NCBI RefSeq assembly: GCF_023195515.1
Contig: NZ_JALPKR020000002.1
Location: 5,619,001 to 5,683,000 of the forward strand
Source: Variovorax sp. S12S4
GTDB lineage: Bacteria; Pseudomonadota; Gammaproteobacteria; Burkholderiales; Burkholderiaceae_C
Direction: 5' to 3'
DNA: 64,000 bases
Positions 55,501-63,829 of the stretch are shown piece after piece. A model generated the notes under the pieces. It searched no databases and was not told where the DNA came from. It was given only the letters and a program-made list of their open reading frames with translations. A program made the translations under genes and the position numbers. How positions within the stretch are numbered: the stretch's first letter is position 1; the number at the start of each line of letters is the position of its first letter.

Positions 55501-55585
55501 GCTGGCTGAGCGTCTCACGACCCACCAGTTGGTGAAATTGCAACGACTCGCCCAAGGGCGTTTGGATGGTGACGCGGCGGCTCAT
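52559..55585 (-). CDS. vgrG: Type VI secretion spike protein VgrG, extended
   Basis: 1008 residues. Gp27-like base at 1-380 ([40 protein letters not shown]), gp5 OB domain near 390-470 ([40 protein letters not shown]), DUF2345 region near 640-770 with beta-helix repeats, then a transthyretin-like domain at about 790-870 ([40 protein letters not shown]) and a Gly/Ala-rich tail of over 100 residues with helix-forming [20 protein letters not shown]. A TTR-like extension on VgrG is known to recruit effectors in other T6SSs. The two RHS genes downstream are the likely cargo. Confidence 0.93.
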   Translation of the reverse strand: [1008 protein letters not shown]

Positions 55586-55871
55586 TGCTGCACCGCATTG
55601 AGCCGATAAGACGAATTACCTAATAGCAATTCATCCAATAAGAATATTGTTTTCAAAATGAGCTTCAAGCTCACCTCCCATTGCACGTGTTCACATTTAT
55701 TTTAAATGTTGATTTATCGTAAAAGCCAATGCTAAAAATTGACAAATAGCCGCTTGAACAAAAAGTTCACGGCGTGAACGCTTCAGCGAGCAAAGCGGGG
55801 GAAACGGGGGCGACGTGAATTGCCGACCGCAATGAGGTGGCGCTAATGCGAGGAATACTTAGTATTTAAAA
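55586..55871. promoter_or_regulatory. AT-rich promoter region of the vgrG island
   Basis: This is among the most AT-rich non-coding stretches in the window and precedes vgrG (minus strand). On the minus strand TTGTCA and TACGAT, 18 bases apart, between about 55745 and 55716, are a fair sigma-70 pair. Just upstream sit two overlapping dyads: TGAAC-5-GTTCA (55755-55769) and GTTCAC-GGC-GTGAAC (55765-55779). High AT content also invites silencing by an H-NS-like protein. Assignments are by eye. Confidence 0.45.
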
Positions 55872-55902
55872 GATCACCCGGAATAGCGCATTCCGGGTGA
55901 TC
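55872..55902 (-). terminator. Intrinsic terminator of the metallophosphoesterase gene
   Basis: A perfect 13-base stem, GATCACCCGGAAT and ATTCCGGGTGATC, with a 5-base loop. On the minus strand it is followed by TTTTAAATA, giving the U-tract. It lies about 70 bases after the stop of the gene at 55975 and separates it from the vgrG island. Confidence 0.88.
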
Positions 55903-55974
55903 TCATCGGCCAAACAGGCGAAAAGCCTTCAGCCGGTAATGGGCGGAAAGTAATCCTTCCCGCCCTTGGCTTCG

Positions 55975-58155
55975 TCAGGCCGCCTTGCGGGCCGTGAGCC
56001 ATTGGGCCGGCGCCAGAGCGGCAGCCACCACCCGCACCTCGCCGATGTGGCCGAAGAAGCCGTCGGCCCGGGCGCCGTCCCACGAGCCGCCGCCCACCAC
56101 CCAAGGCGAGGTGGCCGAGAGCGTGGCAAGGCCGGGCGCATTGCTGATGTTGCGCAGCACCGGCGCGCCTTCCACATACATCGTGGTGTCGTGCGACACG
56201 GGGTCGTTGACGATGGCGATGTGCACCCAGCGGTCGGCAATCACCTCGCCGGACCAGTTGGTCTTGGGCGAGCGAGTGCCGGCCGTGCTCGGCACCACTT
56301 CCCACTGCACTTCGCGCAGGCTCGAGATGGCGAACAGCATGGGCGGCGCTTCAGGGTCGCCGCCCTGGTAGCCGGCCAGGTCGCCACGCCGGCCGTCGCG
56401 CGTCATGATGTTCATCCACGCCTGCTTGCTGCTGGTCCAGCTCTTGTCGATCTTCACGAACGCCTCGACGGTGTAGCCGTTGTCCAGCGTCTGGCCGTTG
56501 ATCGGCGCTGCGGCCTCGGTGAGGAAGTAGCTCAGGCGCGGCACGTTCTTGTCGGTGTTGAGGAATCGCACCGAGCCCGGCGCGGCCGAGAGATGGTGGC
56601 GGTCGTCGCTCCAGACGATGTCGCCGTCGGTCGCACCCACGATGCCGCCCTGGTTCAGGGTGTCGCGGCGCAGCGGGTTGTTGCCTGTGACGTCGGCGAT
56701 GACGGTGCCCGGGAGCACCGGCTGGTTGACCGTGCCGCCGAAGAAGCGCCAATGCGCCAGCGTGTTCGCGACCTGGGGGTAATCGTCAGCATTCGCGGCG
56801 GGCCGCTGCACGGTGACGTCGGGCTCCTTGTAGTTCGCGAGGATCATCGCCCTGGCCTTATCAACCAACGAGCCCTCGATGAGAGCTTCGCCCGTGCCGA
56901 AAGCCTTGTTGAAGCCTGCAAAGCGCTGCGCAAAATCCATCTCGATGACGAAGGACTCGTTGGGCGTGGTGAGCACGGCCTGGTCGAAACTGTTCAGCGT
57001 GTCAGCCGGCTTCTGCGGCACCCATGGCGAGAACGAAAGCACCTTGATCTGCTTATGGGTCAAGTCGAATTCGTAAAGGCGCATCAGGCCGTTGCCGCCC
57101 TGGTAGGCCATCTGGTAGTCGACCACCATCTCTTCGACCTTGTGGCCGAAGTCGTTGGTCTTCGTGAGGTGCGCCGCGCCATGGTGGTGGCCGTTGAGCG
57201 TCATGAAGATCTGGTCGTTGTCGCGGATCAGCTTCTCCCACAGCATCTTGCCGTAGTCGGTCTCGAGCGGGCTGGTGCCGTCGGCATCGATGTTCAGCAG
57301 CTGGTGGTTCACCAGGATCACGGGCAGCGTCGGGTTCTTTGCGATCACCTGGCGCGCCCAGGCAATGCCGGCGTCCGAGATGCGCCACGACAGTGACAGC
57401 ACCATGAACTTCTGGCTCTGCGCCTCGAACACGTGGTACTCGTGAAAGCCGCTGCTGTCGCGCGCGCCGAAGGTGGCCTGGCGCTTGGCGCGCTCGGTGC
57501 CAAACCATTGGAGATAGGGCTCGTTGGCGAGCGTGCGGGTCGCATCAGTGCCGCCGTTCGGGTCGATGCCGTAGTCCACATCGTTCAACACGTCGTGGTT
57601 GCCGGCGAGCACGCTGTAGGGCAGCCTGGCGTCTTCGAGCACCTTCATCGCGGCATCGGCCACCTTCCACTGGTCGGGCTTGCCGACCTGGTCGACCACG
57701 TCGCCCAGGTGAATGGTGAACGGGATGTTCAGCGCCGCGGCATTGGCGGCGATCCATTTCGTCTGTGCGGCGAAGGGTGCGCTGCCGAAGCGCTTGTCGT
57801 ACTGGTCGCTCTCGGCGGCGGTGGCGTAGCGCGCGTAGAACTGCGTGTCGGGCATTACCGCGAGTGCGAAGCTCGAGATCTTCGCGGCGACCGGCGGCGG
57901 GGCCGGTGTAGGTGCCGGAGCCGGCGCTGGGGCTGGCGACGGGGCAGGCGCCGGCAACGGATTGAAGCCGGGCGATCCGCCTCCCCCACCCCCGCAGGCC
58001 GCCAGCAATGCGCTGCTGCCGCCGACAGTCAGCAGAGACGCACCGAGCTTGAGAACCTGTCGGCGCGGCGGCTGGGCAGGATGGGCGGGAGAGGGTTCGG
58101 CCGGAGAAGGGGTGTGCGGCGCGCGGGCGCCGTGCGAGTCGTCAGGAACAGACAT
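55975..58155 (-). CDS. Calcineurin-like metallophosphoesterase lipoprotein with LamG-like domain
   Basis: 726 residues from ATG 58155 (an in-frame ATG at 58212 would add 19). The leader PPRRQVLKLGASLLTVGGSS and LLAACGGGG shows a twin-Arg and a lipobox, so a Tat-dependent lipoprotein is likely, followed by a Pro/Ala-rich spacer. Phosphoesterase motifs: VMPDTQFYARYA, FTIHLGDVVDQ (GD), VLAGNHDV (GNHD), ILVNHQLL and LNGHHHGAAH (GHxH). The C-terminal 240 residues form a concanavalin/LamG-like fold (YTVEAFVKIDKSWT, WVHIAIVNDPVSHDTTMYVE). Phosphodiester or phosphomonoester target at the cell surface unknown. Confidence 0.87.
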   Translation of the reverse strand: MSVPDDSHGARAPHTPSPAEPSPAHPAQPPRRQVLKLGASLLTVGGSSALLAACGGGGGGSPGFNPLPAPAPSPAPAPAPAPTPAPPPVAAKISSFALAVMPDTQFYARYATAAESDQYDKRFGSAPFAAQTKWIAANAAALNIPFTIHLGDVVDQVGKPDQWKVADAAMKVLEDARLPYSVLAGNHDVLNDVDYGIDPNGGTDATRTLANEPYLQWFGTERAKRQATFGARDSSGFHEYHVFEAQSQKFMVLSLSWRISDAGIAWARQVIAKNPTLPVILVNHQLLNIDADGTSPLETDYGKMLWEKLIRDNDQIFMTLNGHHHGAAHLTKTNDFGHKVEEMVVDYQMAYQGGNGLMRLYEFDLTHKQIKVLSFSPWVPQKPADTLNSFDQAVLTTPNESFVIEMDFAQRFAGFNKAFGTGEALIEGSLVDKARAMILANYKEPDVTVQRPAANADDYPQVANTLAHWRFFGGTVNQPVLPGTVIADVTGNNPLRRDTLNQGGIVGATDGDIVWSDDRHHLSAAPGSVRFLNTDKNVPRLSYFLTEAAAPINGQTLDNGYTVEAFVKIDKSWTSSKQAWMNIMTRDGRRGDLAGYQGGDPEAPPMLFAISSLREVQWEVVPSTAGTRSPKTNWSGEVIADRWVHIAIVNDPVSHDTTMYVEGAPVLRNISNAPGLATLSATSPWVVGGGSWDGARADGFFGHIGEVRVVAAALAPAQWLTARKAA

Positions 58156-58271
58156 GTCGATGGGGAGCGTTGAAAAGCGCGCAAGCGTAGGCAGGCGCGG
58201 TGACGCAGGCATTTAAGGCCCATGACACTTCGGCGCGCGCAATGCCGGCGCGCCATTTATTCAGTGCGGGG

Positions 58272-59465
58272 TCACGCCCTGGCCCCGCGCTCCAACTGCT
58301 CGAGCTTTATCACCCGCCATGCGCACAGGCTGCCCACCACCGCGAGCAAGGCCGCCAGCGCGAACATGGTGCGGTAGCCGATTTCCTGCGCCACCGCGCC
58401 GCCGAGCAACACACCCAGCACACCGCCAAAGCCGTATCCGATCACCGTGAACAGCGCCTGCCCTCGCCCGCGCAGCCGCCCGGGGAAGCGGCGCGACACC
58501 ACGGCAATGCAGGTGGTGTGGTGCGCAGCAAAGCTCAGCGCGTGCAGCCACTGCGCAACGACGAGCGCCGCGATCGAGCCGCCCAGTCCGGCAGTGAGGC
58601 CGAGCCGCGCCACGGCGGCGATGCCGCACACCAGCATCCAGCGCGGCATGGGCAAGAGGCCGATGAGCCGCCCCTGCAGAAAGAACCAGACGATCTCGGC
58701 CACCACCGACAGCGCCCACAGCAGACCGATGACGCTTTTGCCGTAGCCCAGCGAATCGAGATACAGCGAGAAAAATGCGTACACCGAGAAGTGCGCCATT
58801 ACCTGGAAGAACAGCGCCGCAAAGAACCACCGCACTGCCGGAATGCGCAACACCGGGCCGATAGGCTCCTTCACTGCGTCGTGCGCCGCGACGGGCTCGC
58901 GGATGTCCGGCAGCTTCATCGTCGCAATCAGAACGACGGCCAGCGTGCCCGCCGCCCAGGCCGGAAAGTGCTTCATGCCGAAGCGCTCGAACCACTCGCC
59001 CGCAAAGAACACCGTCACCAAAAAGCCGGCCGAACCGCACAGGCGAATGCGCCCGTAGCGCCCCCAGTCGCCGGCCACGAGCTGCGCCATGGCGGCCTCG
59101 GTGAGCGACATCATCGAGCTGGTGTGGGTGAACATCACCAGCAGCACCAGCGCCAGCCACCAGGCGCCGCCATGCCACCAGAGCCCGAACGAACTGACCA
59201 GCGCCACCGCGGCACTGAAGCGCAGCAGCATCACGCGGTGGCCGGTGTGGTCGCTGAGCGCACCCCATGCGTAGGGGGCAAACACGCGCGTGATCGACTG
59301 CACCGAAGCCAACAGGCTGATCGTGAAGATCGGCAGCCCCAGGTCCTGCAGCCACAGCGGCAGGTAGGGATTGAAGAAACCGATGTGCGCGAAATAGCTG
59401 GCCGACAGACCAGCAAACGCCAACAGGTGGCCGCGTCCGGCGGCCACTGGTGGCGGGGCGGACAC
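58272..59465 (-). CDS. MFS transporter of the phenylpropionate (HcaT/MFS_1-like) group
   Basis: 397 residues if translation begins at GTG 59465, which overlaps the aroC stop by one base (TAGTG). About twelve spans. Group features: LSASYFAHIGFFNPYLPLWL at the start, then RVFAPYAWGALSDHTGHRVM and FPGRLRGRGQALFTVIGYGF later. HcaT-like carriers take up phenylpropionates or nucleosides; the substrate here is unknown. No good ribosome binding site precedes the GTG, so coupling to aroC is the probable way of translation. Confidence 0.8.
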   Translation of the reverse strand: MSAPPPVAAGRGHLLAFAGLSASYFAHIGFFNPYLPLWLQDLGLPIFTISLLASVQSITRVFAPYAWGALSDHTGHRVMLLRFSAAVALVSSFGLWWHGGAWWLALVLLVMFTHTSSMMSLTEAAMAQLVAGDWGRYGRIRLCGSAGFLVTVFFAGEWFERFGMKHFPAWAAGTLAVVLIATMKLPDIREPVAAHDAVKEPIGPVLRIPAVRWFFAALFFQVMAHFSVYAFFSLYLDSLGYGKSVIGLLWALSVVAEIVWFFLQGRLIGLLPMPRWMLVCGIAAVARLGLTAGLGGSIAALVVAQWLHALSFAAHHTTCIAVVSRRFPGRLRGRGQALFTVIGYGFGGVLGVLLGGAVAQEIGYRTMFALAALLAVVGSLCAWRVIKLEQLERGARA

Positions 59466-60589
59466 TAGAGGAAAGACGCCTGCGGCGAGGCAGCTTCGGT
59501 CTTGTCGGCTTCGGCCTTTTGCTGCTGTTGCACGTCGCCGCACTGCGCACGGTTGCGCAGCACGTGCTCCATGACCACCAGCGCAAGCATGGCTTCGGCG
59601 ATGGGCGTGGCGCGAATGCCGACGCACGGGTCGTGGCGACCCTTGGTGATCACCTCTACCGGGTTGTTGTGGATGTCGATGGACTGGCGCGGGCTGATGA
59701 TCGAGCTGGTGGGCTTGATCGCGATGCTCACTTCCAGGTCTTGCCCCGAACTGATGCCGCCAAGGATGCCGCCCGCGTTGTTGGTGACGAAGCCCGTGGG
59801 CGTGAGCGAATCGCCATGCGTGGTGCCGCGCTGCGTGATGCTGTCGAACCCAGCGCCAATCTCGACGGCCTTCACTGCGTTGATGCCCATCATCGCGTAG
59901 GCAATCTCGGCGTCGAGCTTGTCGAACAGCGGCTCGCCAAGGCCGACGGGCACGTTGGTCGCTGTCACGCGGATGCGCGCGCCGCACGAATCGCCGGCCT
60001 TGCGCAGGCGATCCATATACGACTCGAGCTCGCTCACGTCGGCAATGGGCGCGAAGAAGGGGTTGTTGGGCACGTGGTCCCAGCTCTCGAACGGAATGGC
60101 AATTTCGCCGATCTGCGTCATGCAGCCGCGAAACACCATGCCGTATTTTTCGGCCAGCCACTTCTTGGCGACTGCGCCGGCCGCCACCATGGGCGCCGTG
60201 AGCCGCGCCGAAGAACGTCCGCCGCCGCGCGGATCGCGGATGCCGTATTTCTTCCAGTAGGTGAAGTCGGCGTGGCCGGGGCGGAACTGCTGGGCGATCT
60301 GGCCGTAGTCCTTGCTGCGCTGGTCGGTGTTCTGGATCAGCAGCGCAATGGGGGTGCCGGTGGTCTTGCCTTCATACACGCCGGAAAGAATCTGCACCGC
60401 GTCGGGCTCGTTGCGCTGGGTAACGTGGCGGCTGGTGCCGGGGCGCCGGCGGTCGAGGTCGCCCTGGATGTCGGCTTCGCTCAGTTCCATGCCTGGCGGG
60501 CAGCCGTCGATCACGCAGCCGATGGCCGGGCCGTGCGACTCGCCGAAATTGGTGACCGCGAAGAGAGTTCCGAATGTGTTGCCGCTCAT
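59465..60589 (-). CDS. aroC: Chorismate synthase
   Basis: 374 residues, full length. Family signatures: [20 protein letters not shown] (signature 1), [20 protein letters not shown] (signature 2 with RGGGRSSAR), [12 protein letters not shown] and [20 protein letters not shown] (signature 3). AroC converts 5-enolpyruvylshikimate 3-phosphate to chorismate with FMN. A short Gln/Lys/Ala-rich tail ([17 protein letters not shown]) extends beyond the usual end. It is a housekeeping biosynthetic gene, not part of the catabolic shikimate operon at 20-32 kb. Confidence 0.97.
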   Translation of the reverse strand: MSGNTFGTLFAVTNFGESHGPAIGCVIDGCPPGMELSEADIQGDLDRRRPGTSRHVTQRNEPDAVQILSGVYEGKTTGTPIALLIQNTDQRSKDYGQIAQQFRPGHADFTYWKKYGIRDPRGGGRSSARLTAPMVAAGAVAKKWLAEKYGMVFRGCMTQIGEIAIPFESWDHVPNNPFFAPIADVSELESYMDRLRKAGDSCGARIRVTATNVPVGLGEPLFDKLDAEIAYAMMGINAVKAVEIGAGFDSITQRGTTHGDSLTPTGFVTNNAGGILGGISSGQDLEVSIAIKPTSSIISPRQSIDIHNNPVEVITKGRHDPCVGIRATPIAEAMLALVVMEHVLRNRAQCGDVQQQQKAEADKTEAASPQASFL

Positions 60590-60620
60590 GGCGGGATTAT
60601 CCCTACAAAGCGGCGGCCAC

Positions 60621-60806
60621 TCAGTCAGTCGTGTTTTCCATGCGCTTGGTGAGCGTGCCCAGCTGCAGCTCGATGGAGAAAAGCCGCTCGTTTAGCACGG
60701 CAGTCTGTAGCCGTATGGCCTCGATGATGGCCTTGGTCTGCGGGTCCGAGGTGTTTTCAGACAGTTCCGCCAGGTCATGCAGCTTCTTGCGAAGTTCGTT
60801 GCTCAT
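60621..60806 (-). CDS. Small coiled-coil protein of unknown function
   Basis: 61 residues with GGAG before the ATG. The sequence [20 protein letters not shown] and then [20 protein letters not shown] is helical with heptad-like Leu/Ile spacing and would form a coiled coil. It lies 31 bases upstream of aroC on the same strand. No family recognised. Confidence 0.65.
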   Translation of the reverse strand: MSNELRKKLHDLAELSENTSDPQTKAIIEAIRLQTAVLNERLFSIELQLGTLTKRMENTTD

Positions 60807-60856
60807 GGGAGGCTCCGTTCATCGTCTCGTCGTGGAGCCTGCAGTATGGGTCTTCG

Positions 60857-62440
60857 TCAGCGCTCAGGCAATGCATCTGGCGGCGCCTTGGGCTGCGCGG
60901 CCTCTCCGGCGCTGCGCAGCCGCACAGCCACCAGCGCGCCCACCAGCAGCAGCACCGCCGCGCAAATACCGGCCGTGAGCCGCAGGCCGTGCAGCAAGGC
61001 GGCCCGGCCTGTGTCGAGCAGCTCGGCGCCGGCGGCGCCTCCGGCTTGCGCGGCCAAGGCCACCGCCCCGCCGAGCGTGCTGCGCGCCGCCTCCACTTCA
61101 ACAGCACCCGCCAAACCAGTCGGAACGGCATCCGCCATCGTGCTGCGGTAGATGGCGGCGCCGATGCTGCCCAGAATCGCGATGCCGAGCGCACCGCCAA
61201 ACTCCGAACTGGTCTCCGAGATGGCCGAGGCGACCCCGGCGCGCTCGGGCGGCGCACTGCCCACCACCAGGTCGGTGGCCAGCGTGAACACAGGTGCCAG
61301 GCCGAGAGAGGAAATGACCATGCTGGCCACCATCCACGCCAGGCCGCCTTGCGCGGGGAGCACCATGAGCATCGCGAACCCCAGGGCCGCAACGCCCAAG
61401 CCGCCGCCCATCACAAACGCAGGCCGCATGCGGCGCACCAGCGCGGACACCACCATGGAGCCGGCAATGAAGGCGGCCGCGCTCGGCACGCTCCAAAGGC
61501 CCGCATGCAGCGGCGAGAGCCCGAGCACCAGTTGCAGGTATTGCGCGTTGTAGAGAAACATGCCGAACATCACGAAGCAGGCCAGCATGTAGGCCGCCAG
61601 CGAGATGCTGAACGCCGGCAAGCGGAACAGGCGCAGGTCGATCATCGGGTCGGCCAGCCGCCGCTGCCTGCGCGCAAACGCCCACCCGAGCGCCACGCCG
61701 GCCACGATGGCCAGTGCCGACACGGCATCGGGCCCATGCTCCGCTACCTGCTTGATGCCGTAGATGGCCGCCAGCACCGCGCCGAGCGAAAGCGCCACGC
61801 TGGCCAGGTCGAGCCGTCCCGCTTCCGGGTCGCGGTATTCGGGCAGCAGCATGGGGCCGAGCACCAGCAGCAACACCATCACCGGCACGCCGATCAGGAA
61901 CACCGAGCCCCACGGAAAGAACTGCAGCAGCACGCCGCCCAGCACCGGGCCGATGACCGCGCCGGCCGAGTAGCTGGAAATCCAGACGCCGATGGCCACC
62001 GTGCGCTGCCCCGGATCGAGAAACATGTTGCGAATCAGCGAGAGCGTAGAGGGTGCCAGCGTCGCGCCCGCCACGCCAAGCAGCGCCCGCGTGGCGATGA
62101 GCATGTTGGCGCTGGTGGAGAACGCAGCCAGCACCGATGCGATGCCGAACGCCGCCGCGCCGATCAAAAGCAGCCGACGCCGGCCGATGCGGTCGCCCAG
62201 TGTGCCCATGGTCACCAGCAGCCCGGCGACGAAGAAGCCGTAGATATCGACGATCCACAGCAATTGCGATGCGGTGGGCTTCAGGTCTTCGCTGATCGAC
62301 GGAATCGCCAGGTTCAGCACCGTGAGATCCATCGAATACAGCATGCACGGCAGCGCAATGACGGCCAGGCCCGTCCACTCGCGCGCCGTTGCGCGGGCCG
62401 GCGGCGGTCTGCCCACAGCCTTGTCGCACCGGCCAGTCAT
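60857..62440 (-). CDS. DHA2 family MFS exporter (14 spans)
   Basis: 527 residues from ATG 62440, which overlaps the AHSA1-like gene stop (ATGA). DHA2 features: LYSMDLTVLNLAIPSISEDL in span 1, the motif A segment MGTLGDRIGRRRLLLIGAA, TRALLGVAGATLAPSTLSLI and motif C-like GAVIGPVLGGVLLQFFPWGS. Close to SmvA/QacA-type exporters of cationic drugs. It shares an operon with ArsR and AHSA1 genes, so expression is probably de-repressed by the ArsR protein. Confidence 0.88.
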   Translation of the reverse strand: MTGRCDKAVGRPPPARATAREWTGLAVIALPCMLYSMDLTVLNLAIPSISEDLKPTASQLLWIVDIYGFFVAGLLVTMGTLGDRIGRRRLLLIGAAAFGIASVLAAFSTSANMLIATRALLGVAGATLAPSTLSLIRNMFLDPGQRTVAIGVWISSYSAGAVIGPVLGGVLLQFFPWGSVFLIGVPVMVLLLVLGPMLLPEYRDPEAGRLDLASVALSLGAVLAAIYGIKQVAEHGPDAVSALAIVAGVALGWAFARRQRRLADPMIDLRLFRLPAFSISLAAYMLACFVMFGMFLYNAQYLQLVLGLSPLHAGLWSVPSAAAFIAGSMVVSALVRRMRPAFVMGGGLGVAALGFAMLMVLPAQGGLAWMVASMVISSLGLAPVFTLATDLVVGSAPPERAGVASAISETSSEFGGALGIAILGSIGAAIYRSTMADAVPTGLAGAVEVEAARSTLGGAVALAAQAGGAAGAELLDTGRAALLHGLRLTAGICAAVLLLVGALVAVRLRSAGEAAQPKAPPDALPER

Positions 62441-62901
62441 TCGACCGCTTTCACCAGCCATTGCTCGAGCTTGACCATGGCACCGGTCCAGCCGTGCTCG
62501 TGTCCGTCGCGCGCCACCTCGTCGAAGAACTGTTCATGCATCAGCACCAGCTCGCAGCCGTTGCCGTCGGGCTCGATCCGTACCGTGACGCGCGACTCGC
62601 GCTCCGGCGTGCTGCGCCAGGCCCAGCTGAAAACCAGCTTCCGGTTGGGCACCAGCTCCTGGTAGACACCGCTCACGTCGTGCGTTTCTCCATCGGCGGC
62701 GAGCATGGTCACGCGGAAGCGGCCGCCTACGCGCAGGTCGACTTCGGCCAGCGGAACGGAAACGATTTCTTCCGGGCCGAACCAGGCTTTCAGCGCTTGC
62801 GGGTCGGTCCATGCGCGCCAGACTTTTTCGGCGGCGACGGGGTAGTGCCTGCGGAGGGTGAGCGAGGGTCGCTCCGTGGCGGGGGCGGCAGGTTTTGCCA
62901 T
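62437..62901 (-). CDS. SRPBCC family protein (AHSA1-like)
   Basis: 154 residues from ATG 62901, inside the 3' end of the ArsR gene. The START-like fold is shown by LRRHYPVAAEKVWRAWTDPQ, LKAWFGPEEI, VGGRFRVTM and the last helix HGWTGAMVKLEQWLVKAVE. ArsR-AHSA1 pairs are very common; the AHSA1 protein binds an unknown hydrophobic ligand. The downstream DHA2 gene is translationally coupled. Confidence 0.88.
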   Translation of the reverse strand: MAKPAAPATERPSLTLRRHYPVAAEKVWRAWTDPQALKAWFGPEEIVSVPLAEVDLRVGGRFRVTMLAADGETHDVSGVYQELVPNRKLVFSWAWRSTPERESRVTVRIEPDGNGCELVLMHEQFFDEVARDGHEHGWTGAMVKLEQWLVKAVE

Positions 62902-63236
62902 TCGGTCTCCTCTTGGTGGTAGAGATAGCGGGCCAGTGCATCGAGGCGCCCGGTCCAGAATTTCTCGTAACGGGATAGCCACACGGCAGCCTCCTGCATG
63001 GGCCGCGGCGAGAGTTCGCATTGCACGACCCGGCCCTCTTTCGTGCGCGAAATCAGGCCGGCGTCTTCGAGCACCCGCAGGTGCTTCATGAAGCCGGTCA
63101 GCGACATGCCGTGCGGTTCGGCAAGCTCGGTCACGCTGAGGCTGCGCTCGCCCAGGGTTTCGAGCACGGCGCGGCGCGTCGGGTCTGAAAGGGCGGCAAA
63201 GACGGCGTCCAGCGAAACGGGATCTGAGTGAACCAT
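62790..63236 (-). CDS. ArsR family transcriptional regulator
   Basis: 148 residues from ATG 63236. The winged helix is clear: VFAALSDPTRRAVLETLGER, LSVTELAEPHGMSLTGFMKH and LRVLEDAGLISRTKEGRVVQ, then a C-terminal helix with MQEAAVWLSRYEKFWTGRLD. No Cys metal site of ArsR/SmtB is present, so it senses something other than a metal. Its last 112 bases overlap the AHSA1 gene in another frame, and the tail it encodes is Pro/Ser/Arg-rich, a sign of overlap-driven extension. Confidence 0.9.
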   Translation of the reverse strand: MVHSDPVSLDAVFAALSDPTRRAVLETLGERSLSVTELAEPHGMSLTGFMKHLRVLEDAGLISRTKEGRVVQCELSPRPMQEAAVWLSRYEKFWTGRLDALARYLYHQEETEWQNLPPPPRSDPRSPSAGTTPSPPKKSGAHGPTRKR

Positions 63237-63376
63237 ATGGTTTAGTATCTCGTCGCGCTTCAGGCCCGTCAAGCCATCGCTTGAATCAGCCCTTTGCCGC
63301 AGATGTCTTTGGGAACGCTTTATGCGTGCTGCACCGCGGCACAACCACCACCTGCATCACCGCAAAGGAGCGCCCC

Positions 63377-63799
63377 ATGCTGGACCGAACCGCTACCCAG
63401 TTCTCCCACGTCAAGCCCGGCGATACGGAGTTTGTCTCGGGCGGCCTGCGCGATTTCTTTCTTTACCGCGACCTCGGCATCGCGGAGGCCACCAACGGCA
63501 AAGTCATCGCGCACCTCGTCAAAGCCAACATGGCACCGGAAGCGGGCACCGGCTGGCACCGCCACGAGGCGGACTTCCAGATCGTGATCATGGTCAAAGG
63601 CTGGGCCCGCTTCATGTACGAAGACAAGGAAACCCTGGTCGAAGCCGGCGACGTCGTGCACCAGCGGCCCGGCATCCGGCACTTCCTGTTCGACTACTCG
63701 CCGGACATGGAATACCTGGAGATCGTCTCGCCGGCGGACTTCAAGAGCGTGGATGTCGAGCCGGTTTGCGAGATTCCGCCGCCTACGCCTTGGCCCTGA
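63377..63799 (+). CDS. Cupin domain protein
   Basis: 140 residues from ATG 63377 (AAAGGAG upstream). The small barrel carries the cupin motif 1 GTGWHRHEADFQIVIMVKGW with two His and a Glu-like ligand set, and motif 2 EAGDVVHQRPGIRHFLFDYS. One metal is likely bound. It is divergent from the ArsR operon and alone in its strand direction. The substrate or ligand is unknown. Confidence 0.87.
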   Translation: MLDRTATQFSHVKPGDTEFVSGGLRDFFLYRDLGIAEATNGKVIAHLVKANMAPEAGTGWHRHEADFQIVIMVKGWARFMYEDKETLVEAGDVVHQRPGIRHFLFDYSPDMEYLEIVSPADFKSVDVEPVCEIPPPTPWP

Positions 63800-63829
63800 C
63801 AGGCAGCCGCGGCTTTTGGTAGCGGCCGT

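Noticed and set aside
40807..55585. CRISPR array or tandem DNA repeats in the RHS genes
   Set aside because: The periodic pattern comes from YD protein repeats with variable sequence; there are no constant repeats with unique spacers.
53153..55609. Open frame of 818 codons on the plus strand
   Set aside because: Antisense of vgrG, with low-complexity hydrophobic translation and no domain.
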